DNA from: JAMLIN01 sp041676645
GTDB taxonomy: Bacteria > Pseudomonadota > Gammaproteobacteria > Burkholderiales > Burkholderiaceae_E
Assembly: GCA_041676645.1 (NCBI GenBank)
Contig: JBAYRO010000053.1
Coordinates: 1-19,700 of the forward strand
DNA: 19,700 bases
Reading direction: 5' to 3'
Notes under the pieces: generated by a model
Databases searched by the model: none
Told to the model about the DNA's origin: nothing
Seen by the model: only the letters and a program-made list of their open reading frames with translations
Made by a program: the position numbers and the translations under genes
Shown: piece after piece, positions 1 through 7,564 of the stretch
How the letters are laid out: the number at the start of each line of letters is the position of its first letter
How positions within the stretch are numbered: position 1 is the stretch's first letter

Positions 1-262
1 CGGGGACGGCGATGGCGGGAACATCGATGGACGGCTGCGCCGCGCCGACCGGATCGTAGGCGATCGCCGCGGCGCCGCGGGCCCGCGCCTGCGCGATGTA
101 GTCGCGACCATCATGGCGCTCGCCCGGCATCGCGAGGAAGCCGTCACCGGGGCCGATGCTGCGGCTGTCGGCGCTCAGGTCGGCGTCGGCACCGAGCTGG
201 CCGCGCAGCCAGCGCCCCGCCTCCACGGGATCGCGCGCAAGCGTCGCTGCCACCGGGCTCAT
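1..262 (-). CDS. murE: UDP-MurNAc-tripeptide synthetase MurE, N-terminal part (cut by window edge)
   Basis: This is the start of MurE, the cytoplasmic ligase that adds the third amino acid (meso-diaminopimelate in most Gram-negatives) to UDP-MurNAc-L-Ala-D-Glu during peptidoglycan synthesis. About 87 residues are visible. They contain the Mur ligase N-terminal signature LSADSRSIGPGDGFLAMPG, followed by the usual HDGRDYI stretch and a GAAAIAYD strand. The ATP-binding and catalytic domains lie beyond the left edge. The ATG at 262 overlaps the ftsI stop as ATGA, which fixes the start and implies translational coupling. Identity rests on the N-terminal motif plus position directly after ftsI, where murE is expected in the dcw cluster. 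Substrate choice (DAP or lysine) cannot be judged from this part. Confidence 0.93.
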   Translation of the reverse strand, partial: MSPVAATLARDPVEAGRWLRGQLGADADLSADSRSIGPGDGFLAMPGERHDGRDYIAQARARGAAAIAYDPVGAAQPSIDVPAIAVP

Positions 263-2037
263 CGCGGCTTCCCCTGGGCGTCGTCGGCCGGAATCACGAG
301 CTCGGGCTGCGGCGCATCGGGCGTGACATGCAGATGGCGCAGGCTCTGCGCCGCGATCTGCGCGAATATCGGCGCCGCGACGACGCCACCGTAGTGCTGC
401 TTGCCGCGCGGCTCGTCGAGCAGCGCCGCGATGACGAAGCGCGGATCGGAAATCGGGGCAAGGCCGACGAAGCTCGAGACGTACTTGCGGACGTACTTGC
501 CGTCCTCGACCTTGTATGCCGTTCCGGTCTTGCCGCCGACCCGATAGCCCGGCACCCGGGCCGAGCGGGCGGCGCCTTCGTCGCCCACCGCCGCCTCAAG
601 CATCCCGAGCACACGCCTGGCGGTAGCCGGCGACATCACCGACTGGCCGGGCCGGGGATCGTCCTGGCGCAGCAGCGTGAGCGGCACGATGGCGCCTTCG
701 CGACCGAAGACGGTGTAGGCGCGGGCGAGCTGGAGCAGCGACACCGACATGCCATGACCGTAGGACATGGTGGCCTGCTCGATCGGCCGCCAGGAGCGGT
801 AGGGGCGCACCCGGCCGGCCGCCGCGCCAGGCAGTTCGAGCGCGGGAGCGCGCCCGAAGCCGAGGTCCGCGAACAGCGAACCCATGCGCTCGGGCGGCAA
901 GGCCAGCGCCAGCTTGGCGGTGCCGACGTTCGAGGACTTGACGAGGATGCCGCTGAGGTCCAGCTGCCCGAAATCCTTGCCATGGTCGCCGATCCGCCAG
1001 CCGCCGATCCGCATATGGCCGGGCGAAGTCTCGATGGTCGACCCGGCGGAGAATTCGCCCGACTCCAGCGCGGCCGCCACCGTGAACGGCTTGATCGTCG
1101 AGCCCGGCTCGAAGGTGTCGAGCGCCGCCCGGTTGCGCAGCAACGCGACATCGAGCCCGCTGCGCTCGTTGGGATTGGTCGATGGCCAGTTGGCGAGCGC
1201 GAGGATCTCGCCGGTCCGGACATCGATGACGACCGCGGCGGCGGCCTTCGCCTTGTGCGCGATCGCCGCCTCGCGGATCGCATGGTAGGTGTGGAACTGG
1301 AGCTCGTTGTCGATCGACAGGACCACGTCCGCCCCATCGATCGGCGCCTGCTCGTCGCCGACGGCCTCGACGAAGTTGCCGCGCGCGTCCTGGATCACCC
1401 GCCGGCTGCCGGGGCGGCCGGTGAGCTGCTCGTCGAACATCCGCTCGACACCGGCCCGGCCCTGCAGCTGCTCGCCGTCGCTGGCGTTCTCCGCAAAGCC
1501 GGTGAAGCCGATCAGGTGGGCGCCGCGCTCGCCGATCGGGTATTCGCGGGTGTACTCGGCCAGCGTCGAGATGCCGCGTATGCGCAGGGCCATGACCTGG
1601 TCGGCGACATCGCGCTCGACGCCGCGCCTGAGATAGACGAACTGGCGTTCGCGATCGGCGATCCGCTCCTCGAGCGCCGCCTGCGACATGCCGAGCAGGC
1701 GGGCGAGCTCGGCGAGCTGTTCCGGGCTCGCCTGCAGGTTGCGCGGCACCGCGAAGACGCCGCGTACCGGTCGGCTCGCCGCGAGCAGCACCCGGTTACG
1801 GTCGTAGATCGAGCCTCGCGAAGCCGGCAACTCGAGCGTGCGCCCGTATCGAAGTTCGCCCTGGCGCTGCAGGTAGTCGTGGCTGAACAGCTGGAGGTAG
1901 ACAGCGCGCGCGACCAGCCCGAGGAAGCCCAGCGCGACGAGCGCGACGACGAAGCGCGAGCGCCATTCCGGCATCCGCGCCCGGAGCAGCGGATTGCCAT
2001 GCGCCCGCGAGGCACGCGCGGCCAGCGAGGCCGCCAT
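259..2037 (-). CDS. ftsI: Peptidoglycan D,D-transpeptidase FtsI (penicillin-binding protein 3)
   Basis: This is the septal class B penicillin-binding protein that cross-links peptidoglycan in the divisome. At 592 residues it has normal family length. A short cytoplasmic N-terminus is followed by one membrane anchor (about residues 29-50). The non-catalytic dimerisation region begins near ASRGSIYDRN (72-81). The transpeptidase domain carries all three active-site motifs: STIK with the acylated Ser313 and Lys316, SSN at 368-370, and KTG at 503-505. The ATG at 2037 shares one base with the ftsL stop (TGATG), and the stop overlaps murE, so it sits in a tightly coupled dcw operon. A longer in-frame extension upstream is only read-through over ftsL and rsmH. 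No unusual residue was seen. Confidence 0.97.
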   Translation of the reverse strand: MAASLAARASRAHGNPLLRARMPEWRSRFVVALVALGFLGLVARAVYLQLFSHDYLQRQGELRYGRTLELPASRGSIYDRNRVLLAASRPVRGVFAVPRNLQASPEQLAELARLLGMSQAALEERIADRERQFVYLRRGVERDVADQVMALRIRGISTLAEYTREYPIGERGAHLIGFTGFAENASDGEQLQGRAGVERMFDEQLTGRPGSRRVIQDARGNFVEAVGDEQAPIDGADVVLSIDNELQFHTYHAIREAAIAHKAKAAAAVVIDVRTGEILALANWPSTNPNERSGLDVALLRNRAALDTFEPGSTIKPFTVAAALESGEFSAGSTIETSPGHMRIGGWRIGDHGKDFGQLDLSGILVKSSNVGTAKLALALPPERMGSLFADLGFGRAPALELPGAAAGRVRPYRSWRPIEQATMSYGHGMSVSLLQLARAYTVFGREGAIVPLTLLRQDDPRPGQSVMSPATARRVLGMLEAAVGDEGAARSARVPGYRVGGKTGTAYKVEDGKYVRKYVSSFVGLAPISDPRFVIAALLDEPRGKQHYGGVVAAPIFAQIAAQSLRHLHVTPDAPQPELVIPADDAQGKPR

Positions 2038-2381
2038 CAGCGCACTCCCTCTTCGCCCGCGCGCAGGCGGGCAGCATCGAGCTCGGCGAGGCGGGCGGCG
2101 CCCTCGCCGGCATGCAGGGTCAGGTACAGGGTGCGCTCGGCCGGCAGGGACTCCATGCCGAGGATCCGGCGAGCCTTCTTGTCGATCATGGCGGGCTGGG
2201 CGGCGCGCGCGAGATCGGCCTCGAGGCGACGCTGGCGGGCGGCGAGGTCCTCGGCCTGGCCACGGGCGATCTCGAGGCCGACGAACGCCTTGCGCGCCCG
2301 GTACTGCGTGGTGACCAGGGCCAGCGCACTGATCACCAGCGCAACCGCCAGCAGGACATTGAGCATGCTCGACCGGAACAT
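2037..2381 (-). CDS. ftsL: Cell division protein FtsL
   Basis: This is a small bitopic inner-membrane protein of 114 residues that forms the FtsQLB sub-complex and helps activate septal synthesis by FtsWI. Residues about 6-24 form the single membrane segment, preceded by a very short cytoplasmic tail. After it comes a periplasmic stretch rich in Ala, Arg, Glu and Leu (about 27-65), suitable for the coiled coil that pairs with FtsB. Sequence conservation in this family is low, so the call depends mainly on size, topology and position between rsmH and ftsI. Start and stop each overlap the neighbour by one base (TGATG). A second Met at residue 6 is a possible alternative start, but the upstream one matches the coupling pattern. 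Confidence 0.92.
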   Translation of the reverse strand: MFRSSMLNVLLAVALVISALALVTTQYRARKAFVGLEIARGQAEDLAARQRRLEADLARAAQPAMIDKKARRILGMESLPAERTLYLTLHAGEGAARLAELDAARLRAGEEGVR

Positions 2382-3334
2382 CAGTCTTGGACCCTTTCCG
2401 CAACCCGCAATACCGCGGAACGCGCACGGGGGTTGCGCGCGCGTTCCAGTTCATCCGGAAGTACTCGCCCGACGATTCGCAGTCGGGGCGCATGTCCCGG
2501 CAGGACAGCGCCCCGGACCGGGTCACGCGGCGCATTGCGGCCGGCCTCCTCGGCCATGAAGCGCTTCACCAGTCGATCCTCGAGGGAGTTGAAACCGATG
2601 ACCACCAGCCGCCCACCGATGGCCAGCCGGTCCACCGCCGTCCTCAGGACGTTCTCGAGCTCCTCAAGCTCTTGATTGACGAAAACCCGTACAGCCTGAA
2701 AGGTGCGGGTTGCCGGGTCCTTGCCCAGCGTCGACCGCGTCGCACCACGGCGCCCGAGGACACCTGCCACGAGGCGGGCAAGGTCTGTGGTTGTCTGTAG
2801 CGCGGCGGCACCGGCGTCCCCGCGGCGCGCAACAATCGCCTTTGCAATCGGAAGAGCAGCCCGTTCATCCCCGTACCTCCTCAATACGTCTGCGATTTCG
2901 GACTCGGACGCGCAAAGCAGCCACTCGCGGGCCGAAACGCCCGCACGCGGATCCATGCGCATGTCCAGCGGTCCGGTCGACCTGAAACTGAATCCGCGTT
3001 CGGGTCGGTCGAACTGCGGCGAAGACACCCCGAGGTCGAGCAGGAGCCCGTCGATGCGATCGATGCCGAGCGCATCGAGAAGCTCGCCGAGCGCCGAGAA
3101 CCTCGAGGCAAGGAAACGGAATCGCCGATCGGTGATCGCCTCGGCTTCGCGAGCGGCCTCGGGATCGCGGTCGATGCCCACCAGCCTGCCGCTCGGACCC
3201 AGCTCGGCGAGGATGCGGCGGCTGTGCCCGCCGCGACCGAAGGTGCCGTCGACATAGACGCCCCCGGCACGGATCGCGAGACCGGCAACGGCCTGCTCGA
3301 GCAGGACCGGCAGGTGGGGCGAATCGGCGGGCAT
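2381..3334 (-). CDS. rsmH: 16S rRNA (cytosine-1402-N4)-methyltransferase RsmH (MraW)
   Basis: This enzyme uses S-adenosylmethionine to N4-methylate C1402 of 16S rRNA in the decoding centre. Visible signatures are HLPVLLEQAV near the N-terminus, the SAM-binding loop DGTFGRGGHSRRIL, GIDRDPEA, LLLDLGVSSPQFD, the GFNSLEDRLVK strand, and the C-terminal NPRARSAVLRVAER. From the ATG at 3334 the protein is 317 residues, typical for the family. A TTG at 3367 would add 11 residues (328 in total) and shorten the gap to mraZ to 8 bases. Neither start has a strong Shine-Dalgarno, so the start is uncertain. It is the second gene of the dcw operon. Function is certain from motifs and context. Confidence 0.95.
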   Translation of the reverse strand: MPADSPHLPVLLEQAVAGLAIRAGGVYVDGTFGRGGHSRRILAELGPSGRLVGIDRDPEAAREAEAITDRRFRFLASRFSALGELLDALGIDRIDGLLLDLGVSSPQFDRPERGFSFRSTGPLDMRMDPRAGVSAREWLLCASESEIADVLRRYGDERAALPIAKAIVARRGDAGAAALQTTTDLARLVAGVLGRRGATRSTLGKDPATRTFQAVRVFVNQELEELENVLRTAVDRLAIGGRLVVIGFNSLEDRLVKRFMAEEAGRNAPRDPVRGAVLPGHAPRLRIVGRVLPDELERARNPRARSAVLRVAERVQD

Positions 3335-3375
3335 GGCATCGGGTCCGGTTTCCTTGTCATCGCTCAATGCCCGGC

Positions 3376-3807
3376 CTACATGATCAGGTCGGCGAGGACG
3401 CCGTAGTCCGCATTGGCCGCGGCCTGCGCTTCATAGGCGAAGTAGGCCGCCCGATCCCAGATCTCGAGATAGTTGCCCTGCCCGAGCACCGTCAGCTCCC
3501 GGCCCAGGCCGGCGAAATCGCGCAGCGACTGGGACACCAGCATCCGACCGCCGTCGTCGAGATCGATGTCCTCGGCAGCGCCGATCATGCGGCGCTTGAA
3601 CAGTGCATGGGCCGCCGGCAGGCTGTTGATGCGATCCCGCATCGGGAGCCAGTTGTTCCGGGGGTAGAGGACCAGGCAGTCCTCCTTGGGATGCCGGGTG
3701 AGGGTGATCTGGCCGCTGTGCTCGCGCAGCAGCACGTCGCGAAAGGCCTGCGGAATCGTCATCCGCCCCTTCGCATCCAGCGCCTGTGCCGAGCTGCCCT
3801 GAAACAT
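3376..3807 (-). CDS. mraZ: Transcriptional regulator / division protein MraZ
   Basis: This AbrB-fold DNA-binding protein forms ring-shaped oligomers and, in the bacteria where it was studied, represses its own dcw promoter. The 143-residue protein holds two copies of the MraZ half. The first begins with the family N-terminus FQGSSAQALDAKGRMTIP and the second includes DIDLDDGGRMLVSQSLRDFA, each with the DxxGR-type loop. The start was set at the ATG at 3807 because it gives the family's usual beginning, with purine-rich GGGGA just before it. An in-frame ATG at 3870 would add 21 unrelated residues. It is the first gene of the dcw operon. Clear tandem GTGGG-type MraZ boxes were not seen upstream, so autoregulation is not supported by sequence here. 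Confidence 0.96.
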   Translation of the reverse strand: MFQGSSAQALDAKGRMTIPQAFRDVLLREHSGQITLTRHPKEDCLVLYPRNNWLPMRDRINSLPAAHALFKRRMIGAAEDIDLDDGGRMLVSQSLRDFAGLGRELTVLGQGNYLEIWDRAAYFAYEAQAAANADYGVLADLIM

Positions 3808-3898
3808 TCCCCGTCGACCTTGCGTAGGAAACCCGATCGCTCCGAGGCTGTTTTTGGCCTCGATTGCCACTTACAGGCACTGAATGGCCCGGTCCGGC

Positions 3899-3928
3899 AC
3901 TGTACGACGGCTACCGGGAAAAGGTCAA
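3899..3928 (-). promoter_or_regulatory. Candidate sigma-70 promoter for the dcw operon
   Basis: On the minus strand TTGACC (3928-3923) is followed after 18 bases by TACAGT (3904-3899), about 90 bases before the mraZ ATG. The -35 matches the consensus at five of six positions. The surrounding DNA is AT-richer than the coding regions. The assignment is by eye only. Confidence 0.45.
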
Positions 3929-4100
3929 GGCGAAATCACTGTTTATTCAATCAGTACAATGAGTTACATCAGCCCGCACGAAATCCTTCCGGATTGCACC
4001 GAAAACCTGAAGTTCCCTTGGAAATTAATGGCTTGGTACAGCCAATTAATGTTTTACCCGAGAAAATCGGGCTCACGCGGCGCGAGTGCCTGCATGAAAA
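3929..4100. other. AT-richer spacer between rnpB and the dcw promoter, with a 10-bp stem hairpin
   Basis: No credible gene is seen in this stretch. Its notable element is an inverted repeat: ATTAATGGCT at 4024-4033 and AGCC plus ATTAAT at 4040-4050, with one unpaired A and a six-base loop. Next to it, CCCGA/TCGGG form a small stem (4058-4072). On the minus strand both lie just downstream of the RNase P RNA 3' end. Neither is followed by a good U-run, so they may be RNA-processing or weak termination structures. Confidence 0.4.
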
Positions 4101-4103
4101 GTG

Positions 4104-4503
4104 GAAGCGGATCTGTAGGCCGGATTCTGTAATGCCGGCGAACCGGCACGACGACCATTCATCTAGGCGACCGGTTACCCGGTGCGCTCGAGCCACCTAC
4201 CCGCACGCTCGGTCGGGCCGACCTGCGCGGCGAACCGCACGCGTGCCTATTCGGCGTTGCTCCGGATGGGGTTTGGCCTGCCGGCCGTGTCGCCACGGCC
4301 GCGGTGAGCTCTTACCTCGCCATTTCACCCTTGCCCGGCCGCTTGCGCGGCCGTCGGCGGTATGTTTTCTGTGCCACTTTCCGTCACGGCGGCATTTGGG
4401 CGCCGCCGCGCCTGGCCGTTAGCCAGCATCCCGCCCTGCGGAGTCCGGACCTTCCTCCCGCCCCGCCGTTGCCGACGGTGCCGGCGGCCGTCCGATCCGC
4501 TTC
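4104..4503 (-). ncRNA. rnpB: RNase P RNA, bacterial class A
   Basis: This is the catalytic RNA of ribonuclease P, which removes 5' leaders from tRNA precursors. On the minus strand the conserved blocks appear in order: GGAGGAAGGTCCGGACTCC near the 5' end (P4 and CR-I), ACAGAAAACATACCGCC, AAGGGTGAAATGG with GGTAAGAGCTCACCG, GGCAAACCCCATCCGGAGCA followed by CGAATAGG, CGCCTAGATGAATGG, and ACAGAATCCGGCCTA close to the 3' end. The ends were placed by the terminal P1 helix: GAAGCGGATC at the 5' end pairs with GATCCGCTTC at the 3' end. This gives 400 nucleotides, a normal size for class A. It lies upstream of mraZ and on the same strand. Ends may be off by a few bases. Confidence 0.97.
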
Positions 4504-4511
4504 CGATGGCA

Positions 4512-4517
4512 ATTGTA
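4512..4517 (-). promoter_or_regulatory. Candidate -10 element of the rnpB promoter
   Basis: TACAAT on the minus strand (4517-4512) ends eight bases before the first base of the RNase P P1 helix, the correct distance for a -10 box of a gene whose mature 5' end is near the transcription start. No good -35 hexamer was found at 16-18 bases further upstream. Confidence 0.5.
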
Positions 4518-4632
4518 ACGATTGTGCGTCCCGCCCATCGGCCCGGCCTTGGCTCGCGAGCGCCCAGGCCTTAGCTTGGTGGTCGGTACGCGGCGCCCGG
4601 CGCCGCTCCTGCACACCGGAAGGAGTCCAGTC

Positions 4633-5097
4633 ATGCGTCGCCGCGCCCCGCATCGTTTCCGCGCCGAGCCGCCCGGCGCCAGGCGGTTCGCCGGCCTGGC
4701 CGCGACACTGCTCGCGATGAGCATGCCCGGCCTCGCCAGCGCGATCGACCTCGGCGATGCCAGCATCCTGTCGCGCCAGGGCCAGCGGCTGCATATCGCC
4801 ATCCCCTTCGGCTCGCAGCCCGGGGAGCGCGTCGCGGCGACCCGCTTCCGGGTCGTGTCGGTCGAAGCCCTCGACGAGGCGGGCGCGCCGCCGGACCCCG
4901 ATCGCTTCACCGTGTCCCGACCGCAGCGGCGCAACGTGGTGTACCTGCGCTCCGAGCGGCCGGTGGATCACGAGCGATTGCGGATCGTGGTGTCGGTCAG
5001 CGGCCTCGGGGACGAGGCCACCGCCGCGGCCTACGACATCGTCATCCCGCCGGCGCGCTACGCACCGGCGCAGGATCCCCGCTCCCCGCGACGCTAG
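4633..5097 (+). CDS. Secreted protein resembling the FimV N-terminal domain
   Basis: This 154-residue protein has an N-terminal signal peptide: an Arg-rich n-region, a hydrophobic core around FAGLAATLLAMSM, and an ASA cleavage site near residue 36. The mature part begins IDLGDASILSRQGQRLHIAIPF. It continues with FRVVSVEAL, a Leu/Arg segment VVYLRSERPV, and a final strand ending YDIVIPP. This is the pattern of the FimV/HubP N-terminal domain (LGLGEI, SALGQPL, I-rich strands, ending before a Pro pair). FimV proteins are large inner-membrane proteins of type IV pilus and polar organisation. Here only that domain exists, with no LysM, membrane helix or TPR part. AAGGAG at 4620-4625 fixes the start. 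It diverges from rnpB and converges on pyrC with a 15-bp gap. Role unknown; the fold call is by motif resemblance. Confidence 0.72.
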   Translation: MRRRAPHRFRAEPPGARRFAGLAATLLAMSMPGLASAIDLGDASILSRQGQRLHIAIPFGSQPGERVAATRFRVVSVEALDEAGAPPDPDRFTVSRPQRRNVVYLRSERPVDHERLRIVVSVSGLGDEATAAAYDIVIPPARYAPAQDPRSPRR

Positions 5098-5112
5098 CGT
5101 CGCCCGTCCGGC

Positions 5113-6246
5113 TCAGTCCGACCGGCGCAGGCCCGCGTCGGCCCGCGCGCCCGACCGGTACAGTCGCCAGCGCAGGGTCTCGCCCCCGGCGAGCGGCACG
5201 ATCGAATCGGCGCCGAACGGCAGCGATTCGGGCAGGGCCCAGTCCTCGCGCACCAGTTCCACCCGCTCCCGGTTGCGCGGCAGCCCGTAGAAGTCCGCGC
5301 CGTGGAAGCTGGCGAAGCCCTCGAGCCGATCGAGGCGGCCCTGCGCCTCGAAGACGCTCGCATAGAGCTCGAGGGCATGGGGCGCGGTATAGCAGCCCGC
5401 GCATGCCGCCGCGTGCTCCTTGAGGCGGGCCGCATGCGGCGCACTGTCGGTACCGAGGAAGAACCGCGGATCGCCGCTGGTGGCCGCCTCGACGAGCGCG
5501 AGCCGGTGCCGCTCGCGCTTGAGCACCGGCAGGCAGTACCAGTGCGGTCGCAAGCCGCCGGTGAAGATCGCATTGCGGTTGTAGAGCAGGTGCTGGGGCG
5601 TGATGGTCGCCGCCACCGGCTCGTTCGCGCCGCGGACGTAATCGACGGCCTCGGCCGTGGTGACATGCTCGAACACCACGCGCAGCGCCGGGAAATCCCG
5701 CCGCAGCGGCACCATCACCCGCTCGATGAAGACACGCTCGCGATCGAAGACATCGACCCCGGGATCGGTGACCTCGCCATGCACCAGCAGGGGCAGGCCG
5801 AGGCGCTCCATCATGGCGAGCACCGGCGCGACCCGCGCCATGTCGGTGACGCCGGCATCGGAGTTGGTGGTGGCGCCGGCCGGATAGAGCTTGACCGCGC
5901 TGATCGCGCCCGAATCGACGCCACGGCGAATCTCGTCGGGATCGGTGCGATCGGTGAGATAGAGGGTCATCAGCGGCCGGAAGCCGGCCGCCGCCTCGGC
6001 GGACAGCTCGCCCTGCGCAAGAGCGTCGGCCAGCGCCGCCTCGATGCGGGCCCGGTACTCGAGCGCCTGCGCCACGCCGGTCACCGGCGGCTGGAGGTTG
6101 GGCATCACGATCGCGCGCCCGAAAGCGGCGGCGCTGGCGGCGACGACCGCGCGCAAGGCCTCGCCGTCGCGCAGGTGCAGGTGCCAGTCGTCGGGCAGGG
6201 TGATCGGGAGCCGGGTCGGCGACGCGGCGGATGGGGAGTGGTTCAT
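5113..6246 (-). CDS. pyrC: Dihydroorotase, PyrC type
   Basis: This is the zinc amidohydrolase that cyclises N-carbamoyl-L-aspartate to dihydroorotate in de novo pyrimidine synthesis. The 377-residue sequence shows the metal-binding DDWHLHLRDG (His22, His24), the Lys that becomes carboxylated in AVKLYPAG (Lys119), His156 in LLVHGEV, His194 in FEHVTT, and Asp267 in FLGTDSAPH. All catalytic positions are present. It belongs to the class II (E. coli PyrC-like) group, slightly longer than the about 345-residue standard because of extended ends. The ATG at 6246 overlaps the stop of the preceding glycerate kinase gene as ATGA, so the two are probably translated in a coupled way. That partner is not a pyrimidine gene. 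It converges with the upstream-lying FimV-like gene. Confidence 0.95.
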   Translation of the reverse strand: MNHSPSAASPTRLPITLPDDWHLHLRDGEALRAVVAASAAAFGRAIVMPNLQPPVTGVAQALEYRARIEAALADALAQGELSAEAAAGFRPLMTLYLTDRTDPDEIRRGVDSGAISAVKLYPAGATTNSDAGVTDMARVAPVLAMMERLGLPLLVHGEVTDPGVDVFDRERVFIERVMVPLRRDFPALRVVFEHVTTAEAVDYVRGANEPVAATITPQHLLYNRNAIFTGGLRPHWYCLPVLKRERHRLALVEAATSGDPRFFLGTDSAPHAARLKEHAAACAGCYTAPHALELYASVFEAQGRLDRLEGFASFHGADFYGLPRNRERVELVREDWALPESLPFGADSIVPLAGGETLRWRLYRSGARADAGLRRSD

Positions 6247-7538
6247 TGCAGGAGGACCAGGCGGAAGTCGTTGACATTGGTGCGGGTCGGGCCGGTGACG
6301 ACCAGGTCGCCGAGCGCTTCGAAGAAGCCGTAGGCGTCGTTGTCGTCCAGGCGCGCCCGCGCGTCGAGCCCGGCGGCGACGGACCGCGGCAGGGTGTCGG
6401 GCGCGATGATCGCACCGGCATTGTCCATGACACCATCGATGCCGTCGGTGTCGGCGGCGATCGCCCAGACGCCGGGCAAGGGCCCGAGCGCATCGGCCAG
6501 GGCGAGCAGGAACTCGGTATTGCGCCCCCCGCGGCCCTGGCCGCGCAGGGTGACGGTGCATTCGCCACCCGAGAGCAGCGCGACCGGGCGCCGGCCGCGT
6601 TCGCCGAAGGATCGTTCGCCATCGCGCAGCAGCTCGCGCACGATGCCGGCGTGGACGCGCGCGACATCGCGGGCCTCGCCGGTGATGGTGTCGCCCAGCA
6701 CGATGCTGGCGATCCCTTCGGCTTCGAGTCGCCTGGCGGCGGCCTCGAGGCTCGCATGCGCGCTGCCCACCAGCTTCGCGGCTGTACGGGCGAGCCGGGG
6801 ATCGCCCGGCTTGGGCGTCTCCGGCGCCTCGCCGCGCCGACCGGATTCGAGCCATTCCAGGGCCGCGGCCGGCGCATCGACCCGCCAGCGCCGCAACACC
6901 TCCAGGGCATCGGCATGGGTGCTCGGATCCGGCGAGCACGGCCCCGACGCGATCGCGGCGAGATCATCGCCGGCGACATCGGAGATCACCAGGGCCTGCA
7001 CGCGCGCCCGGGTCGATGCCGCGAGCCAGCCGCCCTGGATGCGCGAGACATGCCGGCGCACCACGTTCATCTCGTCGATCGGCGCTCCGCTGGCGAGCAG
7101 GGCGGCGGTGAGTTCGCGCAGCCCCTCGAGCGACAACGGCGATACCGGCAGCGCGAGCAGGCTCGAGCCGCCACCCGAGAGCAGCACCACGAGGAGATCT
7201 TCCGGCTCGAGGCCCGAAGCCGCGTCCAGCATCCGTTCGGCGGCCGCCATGCCGGCCTCGTCGGGCATCGGGTGGCCGGCCTCGATGACCTCGATGCGGC
7301 CGGCCTGCTCACCATGGCCATAGCGGGTAACGACAAGGCCTTCGAGCGGCGTCGCGGCCGGCCAGGCCGCATCGAATGCCGCCGCCATCGCCGCGGCGGC
7401 CTTGCCCGCCCCGGCGACGAAGACGCGGCGCGCGCCGGCGCCGGCGAGCGGGCCGACGCAAGCGTCGATCACGCGGCGCGGGTCGGCCGCTGCGACCGCG
7501 GTACGAAAGGTCTCGAGCAGAAGGTCTTTCGGGAGCAT
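6243..7538 (-). CDS. Glycerate 2-kinase, DUF4147/MOFRL family (TtuD/GckA-like)
   Basis: The 431-residue protein belongs to the family once called hydroxypyruvate reductase TtuD and now known to phosphorylate D-glycerate to 2-phosphoglycerate with ATP. The N-terminal DUF4147 domain shows VAGAGKAA (Lys46), EAGHPMPDE, LLSGGGSSLLALP (120-131), VISDVAGDDLAAIASGP (184-200). The C-terminal MOFRL domain shows LLSGGECTVTLRGQGRGGRN (321-340) and AADTDGIDGVMDNAGAI (361-377). The gene starts at the ATG at 7538 with a modest GGGG-type ribosome site and ends inside the pyrC start (ATGA). Just upstream sits a 54-bp palindrome and, beyond it, a terminator, so it probably has its own promoter. A tartrate dehydrogenase two genes upstream would supply glycerate. 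The gene symbol differs between genomes (gckA, ttuD, garK-like), so none is assigned. Confidence 0.93.
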   Translation of the reverse strand: MLPKDLLLETFRTAVAAADPRRVIDACVGPLAGAGARRVFVAGAGKAAAAMAAAFDAAWPAATPLEGLVVTRYGHGEQAGRIEVIEAGHPMPDEAGMAAAERMLDAASGLEPEDLLVVLLSGGGSSLLALPVSPLSLEGLRELTAALLASGAPIDEMNVVRRHVSRIQGGWLAASTRARVQALVISDVAGDDLAAIASGPCSPDPSTHADALEVLRRWRVDAPAAALEWLESGRRGEAPETPKPGDPRLARTAAKLVGSAHASLEAAARRLEAEGIASIVLGDTITGEARDVARVHAGIVRELLRDGERSFGERGRRPVALLSGGECTVTLRGQGRGGRNTEFLLALADALGPLPGVWAIAADTDGIDGVMDNAGAIIAPDTLPRSVAAGLDARARLDDNDAYGFFEALGDLVVTGPTRTNVNDFRLVLLQ

Positions 7539-7564
7539 CGTGAACCCCGGGTCAGGCCGGCATA

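Noticed and set aside
1512..2113. Alternative-frame minus-strand proteins over ftsI
   Set aside because: Ser/Arg-rich out-of-frame products with no motif, overlapping a complete and certain gene.
328..2559. Plus-strand open frame of 743 codons opposite ftsI
   Set aside because: Composition typical of an antisense shadow, no motif, and the minus strand encodes complete FtsI, FtsL and the end of RsmH.
3808..3960. MraZ autoregulatory boxes upstream of mraZ
   Set aside because: Only one GTGGC-like sequence was found, without the tandem GTGGG-type repeats that define the operator.
3969..4720. Several short open frames over the RNase P RNA gene
   Set aside because: The region is explained by rnpB, whose conserved blocks occur in full order. 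The frames have no protein features.
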